Assembly: GCA_945643635.1 (NCBI GenBank)
Contig: CALZFC010000043.1
Location: 3,746,001-3,810,000, forward strand
DNA length: 64,000 bases
Direction: 5' to 3'
DNA from: Allodiplogaster sudhausi
Lineage: Eukaryota > Nematoda > Chromadorea > Rhabditida > Diplogasteridae
A program made the position numbers and the translations under genes. Each line of letters begins with the position of its first letter. Position 1 is the stretch's first letter. Positions 11,690 through 22,228 of the stretch are shown piece by piece. Under the pieces are notes generated by a model that made no database searches, was not told where the DNA came from, and saw only the letters and a program-made list of their open reading frames with translations.

Positions 11690-11990
11690 ATTTATTCGGA
11701 TGCACAGGGATGCAGTGGGAATTCTGGCGACTTTAGGGAGAGGAAGGCTGCCGTGCCACCTCCATCTGCTTCTGCTGCATTCCGTGCGGGGCAGTGACAG
11801 TAGCCGGCGTCGGGGCCAGGTCGGCCCTCGCCGCCCTCGTCGCCAAGCAGACCGTCCGCGGGTCCGCTTCGCCTAGCGGGCCTTCTCCCCCTCCCTCCCT
11901 CTCCGGTCCTGGCTTTCCGGGTGGTCCCTCGGGGGCCGGGGCCGGGGCTTACCCTGGGGGCCGGGGCCGGATATTTTCGGAACCCGGCCA
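11690..11990 (-). pseudogene. Cuticle-collagen C-terminal fragment
   Basis: On the minus strand one frame gives GPPGKPGPEREGGGEGPLGE and a second gives GLLGDEGGEGRPGPDAGYCH followed by CPARNAAEADGGG, ending at a stop near 11,694. Gly-X-Y followed by an aromatic-Cys-x-Cys-Pro tail is the end of nematode cuticle collagens, which are secreted and cross-linked through such cysteines. The two frames are offset by the same shift as in the copy at 32,400-32,640, so the defect predates their duplication. Upstream the frame passes into GC-rich repeat DNA and is lost. Confidence 0.6.
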
Positions 11991-11992
11991 CC
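11925..11992. repeat. GC-rich GGGGCCGGGG dispersed repeat (1 of 4)
   Basis: Contains GGGGGCCGGGGCCGGGG and an edge reading CCGGCCACCCCTG. Related patches lie at 17,985-18,045, 29,745-29,840 and 30,008-30,090. Confidence 0.7.
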
Positions 11993-12291
11993 CCTGCTCA
12001 TTTCTCTTAATTTTTGCTTCCAGATCAAATTAGCAATGTAAGAAAAAAAAGTGGATTATTTAAGTGTTTTATGAGTTTTCCGAGATAGAGAGGGATGAAG
12101 AAGACGAGAGGGATGGAGAAAATGAGAGGGATGGAGAGAACGAGAGGGAGTAACGGAGAAGGAAAGGAGGAAGAAAGCTGAAAGATGTACAAAGAATATC
12201 ATTGACACTGCATCCAGATTTCTGCACAAAGAAATATCAAGAACAAATCAGCTACAAGTGATTTATAGAAGTAAAAAACGAGGCAGATTAA

Positions 12292-15200
12292 TTATTTAGT
12301 GTTATGAAGAGAGAGAGAGCATGCAATGAAGCGAGGGTCAAAGCTAGAGTGATTCTTGAGCTGGGTAGAGACGCTCGGAGAGAGCAGCGACCAGCACTTG
12401 GAAAGGGCGATCTCACTCAGTGGAGCGACGCCCCGCAAGCGCATCTTGAAAGGGGGAGTAGTTTGATTATGGTGTCACAATAGTATGTGTACATTTGCAA
12501 CTTACTGATATCGAGTAATGTAATAAGTATTATCACATTCCATGTTTTGCTTAAGAGAGCCTCTCTGTATGCCTCCAGTAGGGCCTGCCCCAGATCCAGA
12601 TGTTGGATTTCGAGTATGAAAACATTGTCAGGCATGACACAGGCCCCCAGTAGCAAGATTAAATGGTTAATATTTTTTTCAAAAAAATTCTTGTGTGAAC
12701 AGTTGAAAGTTTGAATATTATATGAATTGACGTATCTCGCTTCAAACTCAATATTTTTCAATTTTCTTTTCTTTATTGGCATCGCCGTTGGATGCTAAAC
12801 AAAACTGCAAAGATATGTTTCAGTCAACTATTTCATTTTCACATCGAAAAATTACTTTTAATATTTTAATTTGACGGTTAAGTACCTTATACTCATTTGT
12901 GTGTGGGTGTTATATCTCAAAATGTAGAGCATTAAAAACTGTATAACATACCTTCTTTTCGTTTAGCCTGGATGTCCCTACGGGGGTAAAACAGAGGCTC
13001 GAATAGGCGTACCTCGGAGATGTGGGATTCAAGGAATGCGTGATAAAGAAGTTAAATTCTTTTTGTAACATAAAATGAATCGCTTCATTCGATTCAGCTT
13101 GTTCCTTTTCATAAAAGCTCCCTATAAAAATTTCACGAAAATAAGATCTTCCATGAAAATAACACATTTTTCGATTTTTCTGCCATTGTCAGAAAATGAC
13201 CTAAAACTATTCGAATCGCTATATTTTCAATATTTTCGATGAGAACAGAATGCGGATAGTACTATTCAGTACGCGACAAAATTCTCTACAACATAAAAAT
13301 ATTTACATCTGGATAGGGCGTCCCTAACAATGACAGTATCGATTATCCTTTGGCGGTCGCGTCAAAAGTGACAGATCCGCATTTTCCAACTTTTCGTGCA
13401 ATCGTAATGCTTATTACTCATCCAATACATCATTCTGCTCCACGAAGCACACTAAGGTCAGAGCCGATGTTTGTTTTGCAGATTTCCCGTGGTAAAAGCC
13501 CGCAAAAGGGTTTGCACGCGCGCGGATTCGAACCTGCGACCCATGACATTCGACTTGCACAACCCATGGGCCAAAATGACATTTAAAAAATCATTTCTGG
13601 AAATGAAAATTTTTTAATGTCATTTTGGCCCATGGGTTGTGCAAGTCGAATGTCATGGGTCGCAGGTTCGAATCCGCGCGCGTGCAAACCCTTTTGCGGG
13701 CTTTTACCACGGGAAATCTGCAAAACAAACATCGGCTCTGACCTTAGTGTGCTTCGTGGAGCAGAATGATGTATTGGATGAGTAATAAACATTACGATTG
13801 CACGAAAAGTTGGAAAATGCGGATCTGTCACTTTTGACGCGACCGCCAAAGGATAATCGATACTGTCATTGTTAGGGAAGCCCTATCCAGATGTAAATAT
13901 TTTTATGTTGTAGAGAATTTTGTCGCGTACTGAATAGTACTATCCGCATTCTGTTCTCATCGAAAATATTGAAAATATAGCGATTCGAATAGTTTTAGGT
14001 CATTTTCTGACAATGGCAGAAAAATCGAAAAATGTGTTATTTTCATGGAAGATCTTATTTTCGTGAAATTTTTATAGGGAGCTTTTATGAAAAGGAACAA
14101 GTTGAATCGAATGAAGCGATTCATTTTATGTTACAAAAAGAATTTAACTTCTTTATCACGCATTCCTTGAATCCCACATCTCCGAGGTACGCCTATTCGA
14201 GCCTCTGTTTTACCCCCGTAGGGACATCCAGGCTAAACGAAAAGAAGGTATGTTATACAGTTTTTAATGCTCTACATTTTGAGATATAACACCCACACAC
14301 AAATGAGTATAAGGTACTTAACCGTCAAATTAAAATATTAAAAGTAATTTTTCGATGTGAAAATGAAATAGTTGACTGAAACATATCTTTGCAGTTTTGT
14401 TTAGCATCCAACGGCGATACCAATAAAGAAAAGAAAATTGAAAAATATTGATGTTAAAGAAAGTTATGGGGACTAATACATTTCCCTTACTTTTGAATGC
14501 CCAGACAAGAAATAAAATTTTATAACAAAACTGACCTTCTAATTTTCTTCATAGTGCGCATAGGTACAGGCCCCCATGGAGGGCTGCTTAATACTTACAG
14601 AGAGGCTCTCTTAAAGGAAAAGAAAGATGGCATGCTTGATATAAAATGAAGAAGACCCGCCCGCCTGGAGAGTGCACGACGCCTTCCGGGCTCAGCGTCT
14701 TGTTCCAGTCGGTCAGCGTCATCGACCGACCGACGTCGAGATCGGTCATCTTTACTTCCAGCTCAAATCTTTTCATTTCTGAGAGCGACCAAAGTTGAGA
14801 TCTGTCATCTTTTGAAGAATTTTAAATTGAAGGAAAAATAAAATAACCAGATGAACAGACTGACCGGCCGCTCAATGGAATTCCTCGCCGAGAAAAAAAA
14901 TCTTTGCACGCCGGCGAACGTCTCCGGCCATCGTGTGGTCGCCGCGTCGAGGTGCGCGAATTCGTCGTAGAGGTAGCCGTCGAAGCTCCGCGTCGCCTCT
15001 TCCACTTCGCTACGTCGGTAGAGCACGGACGGCGGCGTGCGGAGGTCGTAGTCACAGAGTACGAGCGGCGCCGGCGCCAGGACGTACTAAAAATAAACTC
15101 AACCTTGAACTCGCGACCTTCTGCCTGAGAACATATGACTATAGTAGTTAGGAAAATGCTAACATGTTACGTTTGAGCTTTGTGCACGTTTAAATTTAGA

Positions 15201-15917
15201 TATAAGTATTTGGTTAAATTAATTAAGGAGTATAGTTATGACAACTGTATCGTCTGACTACTGTACCTTTCGACTACAGTAACTTCTGTCGAACGCGCCA
15301 ACCTTGAATTCTGCCTGATTCATCATGGCCTCTCGGTGGTACCTATTCCACGTCATGCAGCCGAGTAAATACGTAATTGTGACGTCATCGTTGTCATGGA
15401 ACTCCACTTTGAAGAGTCTGATGCTGTCGTCACGCGCCGTCGTCACGAACATCTTCAGCTCGAGATGTAGCGCATCGCTTGAACGCATCAGATGCATTCG
15501 ATGCGGCGCCGAGATGTCGCTACCCGGGAAGCGGAAGGCGGCTGAACGCGAGATGACTGCCTCGGAACAGCCAACCCGGACGAACATCAGTCGCCATTCG
15601 ACGACGCTATCATTGGACATCAGTCGCCAGTTGACATTGGAGTGACATTCGATGGTGGCGAGAGTTCGCTCATTGAGAAAGACGATTGGATTCGGCGGAT
15701 GATCAGGATGTGAAATGCAGACGTTGAAGCGGCAGCCATTTGAAAGGATATCTCGGATTCCGAGGTCGCAGGAGATGGGGAGCGATGAGAGCGGAAGGAC
15801 GCGGTGATCACGGAGTAGCTGCTCAGGGTCAGCGGAAGAGAGTACGAGAAGCGACTCACTGGCTGCGACAACGGACCAGGAAGAAGAGATGGACGCAACC
15901 GGGTGGATGCCGTGCAT
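12292..15917 (-). CDS. TBC (Rab-GAP) domain-like gene, at least four exons, interrupted by a palindromic element in an intron
   Basis: Exon A (15,917-15,303) starts MHGIHPVASISSSW and includes DSIRLFKVEFHDNDDVTITY. It joins in phase to exon B (15,086-14,865; YVLAPAPLVLCDYDLRTP to FFFSARNSIERP). Exon C (about 14,749-14,657) holds MTLTD,WNKTLSPEGVVHSP, and exon D (12,444-12,292) holds MRLRGVAPLSEIALSKCWSLLS, again in phase. The spacing of W-N-x-x-L-x-x-E-G-x-x-x-x-P followed by a G-V-x-P-S-like block and a W-x-x-L-L resembles the start of TBC domains, which activate GTP hydrolysis by Rab proteins. The arginine- and glutamine-finger motifs are not in view, so the gene may be truncated. The exon B-C junction is uncertain: an ATGACAGATCTC / ATGACCGATCTC near-duplication precedes exon C. 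Function is inferred only from motif order. Confidence 0.4.
12555..14610. mobile_element. 2.06-kb palindromic (foldback) element flanked by TTAA
   Basis: The two arms (about 1.03 kb each) are near-perfect inverted repeats around a centre at about 13,597. The ends read GAGAGCCTCTCTGTA on both strands, and TTAA stands immediately outside both ends (12,551-12,554 and 14,611-14,614), consistent with a TTAA target-site duplication of the piggyBac type. The arms carry no transposase. Matching ORFs in both arms (13,350-13,586 plus and 13,849-13,583 minus) are mirror images and are not taken as genes. Each arm has pol III-type A and B boxes near the centre. Confidence 0.85.
13626..13675 (+). promoter_or_regulatory. 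tRNA-like A and B boxes in the right arm of the palindrome
   Basis: TGGCCCATGGG (13,626-13,636) resembles an A box and GGTTCGAATCC (13,665-13,675) is a perfect B box, 39 nt apart start to start. A mirror-image pair lies at about 13,574-13,524 on the minus strand. This looks like the head of a tRNA-derived SINE. No complete cloverleaf with an acceptor stem was found. Confidence 0.55.
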
Positions 15918-15959
15918 TCTCGAACTGGAACGAAGGTGGGATTGAGATTTGAAGGATCT

Positions 15960-16185
15960 AGAATTAGAGGCGGAGTTGTGTGTGAGAGAGAGCGAGAGAG
16001 AGAGACAGAGAGTGAGAGTGAGAGAGAGATTGACAGATAGAGAGAGAGACAGAGAGTGCGAGAGAGAGATTGACACAGAGAGCGAGTGAGAGAGATTGGC
16101 AGACAGAAAGAGAGAGAGACAGAAAGACACAGAGAGGTAGTAGACAGATGGAGAGACAGGGAGAGAGAGAGAGAGAGAGAGAACA
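15960..16185. repeat. GA-rich microsatellite cluster
   Basis: Interrupted (GA)n with GACAGAGAGTGAGA variants, upstream of the first recognised TBC-like exon. Long frames across it are low-complexity artefacts. Confidence 0.85.
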
Positions 16186-16249
16186 AGAAATGGAACGAGA
16201 GACTTTGAGCAGAAGGAGTAAAATGTCGGGGCACTAATAAGGGTACTTA

Positions 16250-18240
16250 CCATAAATATTATTAAGTTTTTCGGTCTAATTAGGTATGATTAAATTAGTT
16301 GTAAAGTGTTTAATGACTAAAGGTGTTGGGCTCATTCTTCTCATTCATTGGCAACCTTACGCTTCAGATTATAACAATTAAATCATAATAATTTTTGTAG
16401 AATGCATTATGTATAGAGGATTAGATGAAACAGGTAGTTTAATATGTACATGCTCAAATGCCAACATATGAGCATCTGCAAGATCGTTCTCCTCGCAATT
16501 CCAGATGCCACTCTCCCAACTGACAATGAGTGAGATCGCCATCTCGAGGAGAGAGAGACACAGGAGATATCAGGCGGACTTGGACAATCTGCTAAACACG
16601 AAAAGGAGAAGCATTCTCGTATTATGTTTTATGTTCTTGTTCTTTTCTTCTGAATTTTGTAGAAATATGCATGTTCTATGTCAAGGACCATGACGATTGT
16701 TGTTTGTAGCATGGGAAGTGCTACAATTTGCTGCGCGACTGATTTTGTATCATTTGATTTGCGAATTAATTTTAGTTAATGAATTTCTCTTTAGGCTGTT
16801 CGAGTGTTTTTGCGACTGTTGGTCAGCTTCGGCCCGTCTTGCGCAGCTCGCGGGGGTCGTCCGACACGTTTGGTGAATTGTTTGCAAATCTTGCTGTGCA
16901 ACTTATTTTGAATCGTTAGATTTGCCGAAGTGATACGAGTTAGATGAATTTGCATTAAAGGTCTTAGACTGTCTTGGAGTTTGACGCGACATCTTTTTGA
17001 TACGGTAAGTATCGTTACAGTACCCTTTTTTTTTTTACAAAACACCCTATTGTATACATATGAAATGCACGCAGTGAAGAATGTCTTATGCGACAAGACA
17101 TTCACACTAGACATTATTGTATACATATGTAATGCCCGCGATTGTCACTGAGACATGAATGTCCAATCCCACAACAAATGTGCAGTCGCGAATGTTCAAA
17201 AACACAAGACATGGCGGGCTAGACAGAATGCTAGAATGTCTAGCCCGATTGGACAGAATGTCTTGCAAATCGATATCGCGTTGCACGCTTCTTTTTCTTT
17301 TCTTTCCTTGTTTCATAATTTCAGGTATATTCAGTGCATTCTATTTCAAAGAACGTATACAGTTAGTTTTTATCAACCACACAGTCGACCATATGAAGAA
17401 ACAACTCACTTTCCTTCCTCATCCACGCCATTCTGGCCTCGTTATCATGTGTGGAATACATACATCTTCTTATGGTGGAGAGGAAGAGAGTGAGGAAGGA
17501 AGGACTAGGGAGCCACGAGGGTGTGGGCCGCTCGGGAGGATGTTTTGGCAGCCAACCGACGGTTTCCGCTGAGTTGTTTACAGGGTGGCAGCGCGGTGGG
17601 GCACCGCCCACTTTAGCGGACCCGGCGCAACGAAAAATGGCAGAACCAGCAACTTTGGCTAGCATTACGATAACAACCGGTGGTTCGTTGCTCCTCATCC
17701 CATTTATCAACTCTGGATGGCGAGAGTGGGCACGGAAGGCGAATCGAACTTCCATTCACCGGAGTTCGCCTCGAAGACAACTGCAGTTGACTACATTAAA
17801 AATATTCACAGAGCAAAGATCACTTATTAGTTATTCTTTTACAAACAGGACTAGAAAAAGGAATGGTCCTGCAAATTTGGACGGAAACGAAAATATCGAT
17901 TATTCATGGAGGTCAATGAAAATGCTTTTTGGCTATTAGACTGAGAGATCAAATGGGAAGAAGTTTGAAACTTGCTCAGTGCGCCGCGACCAGGGGTGGC
18001 CAGGGGCCGAAAATATCCGGCCCCGCACACAGAAAAATATTCTGTTGTATAGTACAGAATGAGGTACGAATATATCAGTGTAAAGCCAGCGTTGCTAATT
18101 TATTCGTGAAAAGGTCGAGGAGAATTAGCATGTCATTGCAATATTCGTAAAATGTCACCGCGGGCAGCCGGGTCCCCAAGCGCTTTAACTTTTTGCTGTT
18201 TTATTCATATTTTAAGATGGTTTTACTGAGTTTTTTCTAA
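16250..18240. other. Intergenic region, no supported gene
   Basis: A short frame at 16,505-16,620 (MPLSQLTMSEIAISRRERH) is the best coding candidate but has no partner exon. Several ACAAGACATTC / GAATGTCTTG-like short inverted motifs occur between 17,050 and 17,270. The ORF at 17,451-17,939 crosses GC-rich DNA without recognisable motifs. Confidence 0.4.
17985..18045. repeat. GC-rich dispersed repeat (2 of 4)
   Basis: CCAGGGGTGGCCAGGGGCCG then AAAATATCCGGCCCCG. It shares the CAGGGGTGGCC edge and the AAAATATCCGGCCCCG block with 11,930-11,990 (opposite strand). Confidence 0.6.
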
Positions 18241-18389
18241 ACTTTTCTTGATATCCGTCTCTCACACAGTCTGCTACACCCTCTGTGTCATTCTCACACT
18301 TCGGATTTTTTTTCGCGGGTTTTTAATCACTTTTGCACCTATTTATACCAATTTTCGAGCCCACCTAATGAAAGAATCTATTTATCTTT

Positions 18390-18396
18390 CTCTCTC

Positions 18397-18481
<85 letters not shown>
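18390..18481 (+). repeat. (CT)n microsatellite, about 85 nt
   Basis: Almost pure CT with one TAT interruption. Confidence 0.95.
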
Positions 18482-18483
<2 letters not shown>

Positions 18484-18526
18484 ACGGTTGTCCCACCATC
18501 CTGTGGATCAGGTTAGCTAATTATCC

Positions 18527-19130
18527 TACTTTTGCGAACGACATATTTCACTGCTTTTGGTCATTCAGTGACTAAAACAACAGTAAAATAGAAAAAAACA
18601 TTCCAAAAAGGTTCGCAAAAGTCGATAATTTAGCTAACCTGTGATCCGTTGTGTTGATGGGAGTCGTTGTCGTCGGTTGTACCTGGAAGTAGACAGAGAG
18701 AGAGAGAAAAAGACATTTTGCTCCTGACCGGACCCGAACCACCACCCCCCGCGCGCAATTTTCCCACGTTAACCACCAGGCCACCAACCCACTCATGCAC
18801 CTCTCGGCATTGGATAACCTGGTGATAGGGTACTTTTGCGAACGACATATTTCACTGCTTTTGGTCATTCAGTGACTAAAACAACAGTAAAATAGAAAAA
18901 ACATTCCAAAAAGGTTCGCAAAAGTCGATAATTTAGCTAACCTGTGATCCGTTGTGTTGATGGGAGTCGTTGTCGTCGGTTGTACCTGGAAGTAGACAGA
19001 GAGAGAGAGAAAAAGACATTTTGCTCCTGACCGGACCCGAACCACCACCCCCCGCGCGCAATTTTCCCACGTTAACCACCAGGCCACCAACCCACCCATG
19101 CACCTCTCGTCATTGGATAACCTAGTGATA
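18527..19130 (-). repeat. Tandem duplication (about 305 bp x 2) carrying a tRNA-derived SINE-like head
   Basis: The block from CTACTTTTGCGAACGACATA to TTGGATAACCTGGTGATAGG is repeated directly, the second copy starting near 18,832. On the minus strand each copy has an A-box-like TGGCCTGGTGG (18,783-18,773; 19,086-19,076) and a B-box-like GGTTCGGGTCC (18,740-18,730; 19,043-19,033), about 43 nt apart, as in a tRNA-derived SINE. A third partial copy of the A-box end lies at about 26,105-26,165. Confidence 0.6.
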
Positions 19131-19362
19131 GTGGAGGGGGGGAGGGTCATTTGCTCAAAGATGTTCTTCTCTCTCTCTCTCATCTTTCTTTCTCTCTCTC
19201 ATCTCTCTTTCTTTCTCTCACCTCTCTTTCTCTCTCATCTCTCATCTTCTCCCTATGTCAATCTCTATTAATGAGACTAAATGTTTTTTTTCGAATCATT
19301 AACACTACAAATGTAGAACAAAGTGAAAGATTTGTGTTTCGCCTTCATTCACAGCCTGTTAA

Positions 19363-19619
19363 GAGAGCCTCTCAGTAAGGCTCCAGTTGGGCCTGCCCTA
19401 GATGCAAGATGACGGATCCATACATTGAGAATGTGGTCAGGCATGACCAAGGACCTCTCTATTAACTTTTTGGGAAAATTTTATTTTTATAAAAATTTTC
19501 TTTCCAGGAATACCTTAAAGTGTGCTAAAATTTTGAAAATTCATATCGGGCTTTAAAGTCAACATTTTTCACTATTCTTTTTTTATTCGATTTCTCGTTG
19601 AATACTTAATAAAACGTAG
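19363..19619. mobile_element. Truncated arm of a TTAA-type palindromic element
   Basis: It starts at TTAA (19,359-19,362) with GAGAGCCTCTCAGTAAGG and is nearly identical to 26,402-26,655, then passes abruptly into BEL LTR sequence at about 19,620. The flanks left of both copies are also the same, showing that a larger segment was duplicated. Confidence 0.8.
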
Positions 19620-19904
19620 TCTGTACAATCTTGTCTACATTCTTCTAAGGCGAGAGTTAGAGGATTTAGTGGAGATATTAGAGAACTAGAGACGAATCGG
19701 TATAGCTCCGCCTTCAATTGAAGCTATACTTAAGGGGTGGCGAAGGACTGTTATTGGCGTGTGGTGTCCAGCCTCTCTTGGCCCCCGCCCCTCGTCTAGA
19801 TCTGTCTTTTACCTTGCTGTCACTAAAGCCTCCTTGTCCAAATAAACACTTGTATTTAAACCAGTAGTGGCGAGCACAAAAACACACAGTCGCAATCTTT
19901 CACA
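19620..19904 (+). mobile_element. BEL/Pao 5' LTR (5'-truncated)
   Basis: It matches the 3' 284 bp of the complete solo LTR at 27,089-27,480 and ends in ...CTTTCACA. The next bases, TGGTGCGTCGGC, look like a tRNA primer-binding site (TGG start, complementary to a CCA end). An AATAAA lies near the 3' part. Confidence 0.75.
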
Positions 19905-20152
19905 TGGTGCGTCGGCATCATAGGTAGGGCCAAATTTCTAATAATCGCGTGGCACTGGTTTTCTACTTGTTGTTTTTTTGTGTTTTTGGTCTTTCTTCTC
20001 TCTTTCCAATTCTGTCTGCCATTGTTTTTACGCAGTGAAGGTGCTGCTTCTAAACAGTCATCAGTGAAGGTGCTGATTTGACTGTCTTATCGGTCTCAAG
20101 CCGAAGTGCCTCTGAGAAGCCGTACTGCAAAGTACCAAGTGGTAGAGAGAGA

Positions 20153-22228
20153 ATGACTTCTCTCTCTGTGCTGGCCAGCCCATTTGGGAAAAAGCTTTCC
20201 ATCGTACATAAGCGATATGAGGCAACTCGTACTAGTTACGAACCAGTTGAAACATACTGGGCCGAAGCAAACCGTCTCCACGATTTGCCAATGAGTGGCC
20301 TGCTCTTAATCGATTCGCAAGCTAAGAGCCTTGCATTCGAAATGAGAGACATCTCAAGCCGTTGTGACGAGCTTGAAAGAGCATGGCACCAGGCAATCGA
20401 AGCGCTGACTGATGAATCAGCCAGAGCAAAGGAGCTAGCAGACAAGAAAGGATGGAAGGAGCATGATGCAACCGCAGAGAGCGGAGACCCCTATCTGATC
20501 GCAGAGAAAAGCAGAACGGCCAAAGAAAGAATGGTGTGCTTGCGAGAGATGATAGAGGAAATCATCAGAAGAAGAGAGACGCAGAATCCGAACAAAAGGC
20601 AGCCTGACCCGGTGAAGAACCGTGGTGCAGAGCTGAGCAACAGAGAGAGTGAAATCTCTCTAGCAAGAAGACAAGACGAGAGAACGAAGGAGATCAGAGA
20701 GCGTAAGCGCGACGGTCAGTGTGACAGCTCACCGGTGCCAGCTTCTGCTCCACAGAACGAAAAGACAGTGAGAAGAGCAGAGAGTGGAGGAGATTGGACG
20801 CAGTCCCTCCCGCCAGAATCTCTTTATCTTACTTCTCAAACGCAACGAATGTTTCTTGAAAAGAGACAAGTGTACGGACCAAATGGTCAAACGAATAAGC
20901 AAAGGCCAGGGATTGAACAAAGTCGATGGACTTGCTTGCAAGAAGTGCCCCCCTTTATGCCTGCGCTGCCTCACCTCGAGCTAAGAGCTTTTGAGGGTGA
21001 CGCTGAGGAATGGCCAGAATTTAAAGCCATGTTCCTCCTGCTCGTCGGAAATCTTCCGATTCCAGATGTGCTCAAATTTTGCCATCTGAGAGCGCGGTTG
21101 AATTGAGAACCGCTAGAAGTGATTCAAGCTCTACCTGTTTGCCAGGAGAGTTACCAGATCGCCATCGACTTGTTGGAAAAAGAGTACAACAAAGAAAGCA
21201 GTCGACTCCATCTGTTGCATAAGAAGATTCATGAATTACCGCAAGCGGGAAAGCCAATGACGGAGCAATTGAGTACGCTAAGACGACTCCGCTCACTTTT
21301 TATGTCAGCTTTCCGATGTCAAGCTATCATTGATACTGACAACTTCTACATGCTTCTACAATTCCTGGAAAGATACATCAAAGAGGAAAAAATTCTGCAA
21401 GATGTAATAGCAGCGCGGCGCAACAATGATGAGAAGGCAAAAGAGCGAACTGTGAAGACAGTAGCTACCTGGGAGAAGAAAGAATCGCTTGTTGATCCGA
21501 ATCTCCGCCCATTTTGTGCAAAGCACAACAGAGAGCCAGCATCGCAATGTCAGAGAGTGACAGAGGCGAGAGAGCGCTACAAGCTGTTGAGACAGAGCGG
21601 ACAATGTTTTCGCTGTCTGAGTCATGGACATGCAGCAAGAAAATGCAGAGAAATCTGCGAAGAGTGCGAAGGAGCGCATCATGCATCGATTTGCTGGGTG
21701 TGAGAGCGAAAGCTAGAGAAGCCAGAAGATGCCAGAGAAGGCAGTAGATCCCGGAATTCCTTTATCAAGGCAAAGAAGCAGAAGGAGAGCGATAATGCAG
21801 TTCTACTCACACTGAAAAGTGAAGAGGTAGACAGATCAGTAAAAGAAGATACATCAAAGATGATCACCCTGCTAGCACCTGTCTATGATTATAAACGGAA
21901 GAAGAATTATAGCATAAATGCTATGATTGACACGGGAGCCGAAATTTCCTTGATTAGTGCAAAAACCGCAATGCGAAGAAAGTTCCCAATTGTACGGCAA
22001 GAGCTAATGTCAATTGCGGGAGCGGGACACACAAGTGAACCAGAAATGCACGATATCGTGATATTTTCGCTTGTATACAAGAATGGAGAAGTCCCCATAG
22101 AGGCTTATGTGCGAAAGGAGCCAGTTGTGCCTCGGCAACCACCGGTAACACTCTGGAAGGAAGATAAATCCGAGAGAAGGAACTCGTTCTCGCAAAAGAA
22201 GCCACCTATGAGATGGTCGAATTGCTAA
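20153..22228 (+). pseudogene. BEL/Pao retrotransposon gag and protease region
   Basis: One frame runs from about 20,153 to 22,228 with in-frame stops at 21,104 and 21,701. It contains a coiled N-terminal part, the BEL gag signature LRAFEGDAEEWPEFKAMF (about 20,980-21,035), a cysteine/histidine region CFRCLSHGHAARKC with CEECEGAHHASIC (about 21,608-21,697), and an aspartic protease core DTGAEISLIS (about 21,929). In active elements this polyprotein forms the capsid, binds RNA and cleaves itself. The stops and a frameshift near 22,210 show that this copy is inactive. Confidence 0.8.

Noticed and set aside
13501..13700. Functional tRNA gene in the palindrome
   Set aside because: A and B boxes fit, but the acceptor stem ends do not pair; a tRNA-derived repeat is more likely.
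13350..13849. Mirror-image ORFs in the two palindrome arms (about 78-88 codons) as a transposase gene
   Set aside because: They are the same sequence read on opposite strands, overlap the pol III-like boxes and show no transposase motif.
15620..16250. Long Ser/Leu-rich minus ORFs
   Set aside because: Translation of GA microsatellites; only the part from 15,917 downward looks like coding sequence.
17700..17790. tRNA gene on the minus strand (GTTCGATTC box)
   Set aside because: The T-arm-like box is present, but no A box, anticodon arm or acceptor stem could be folded around it.
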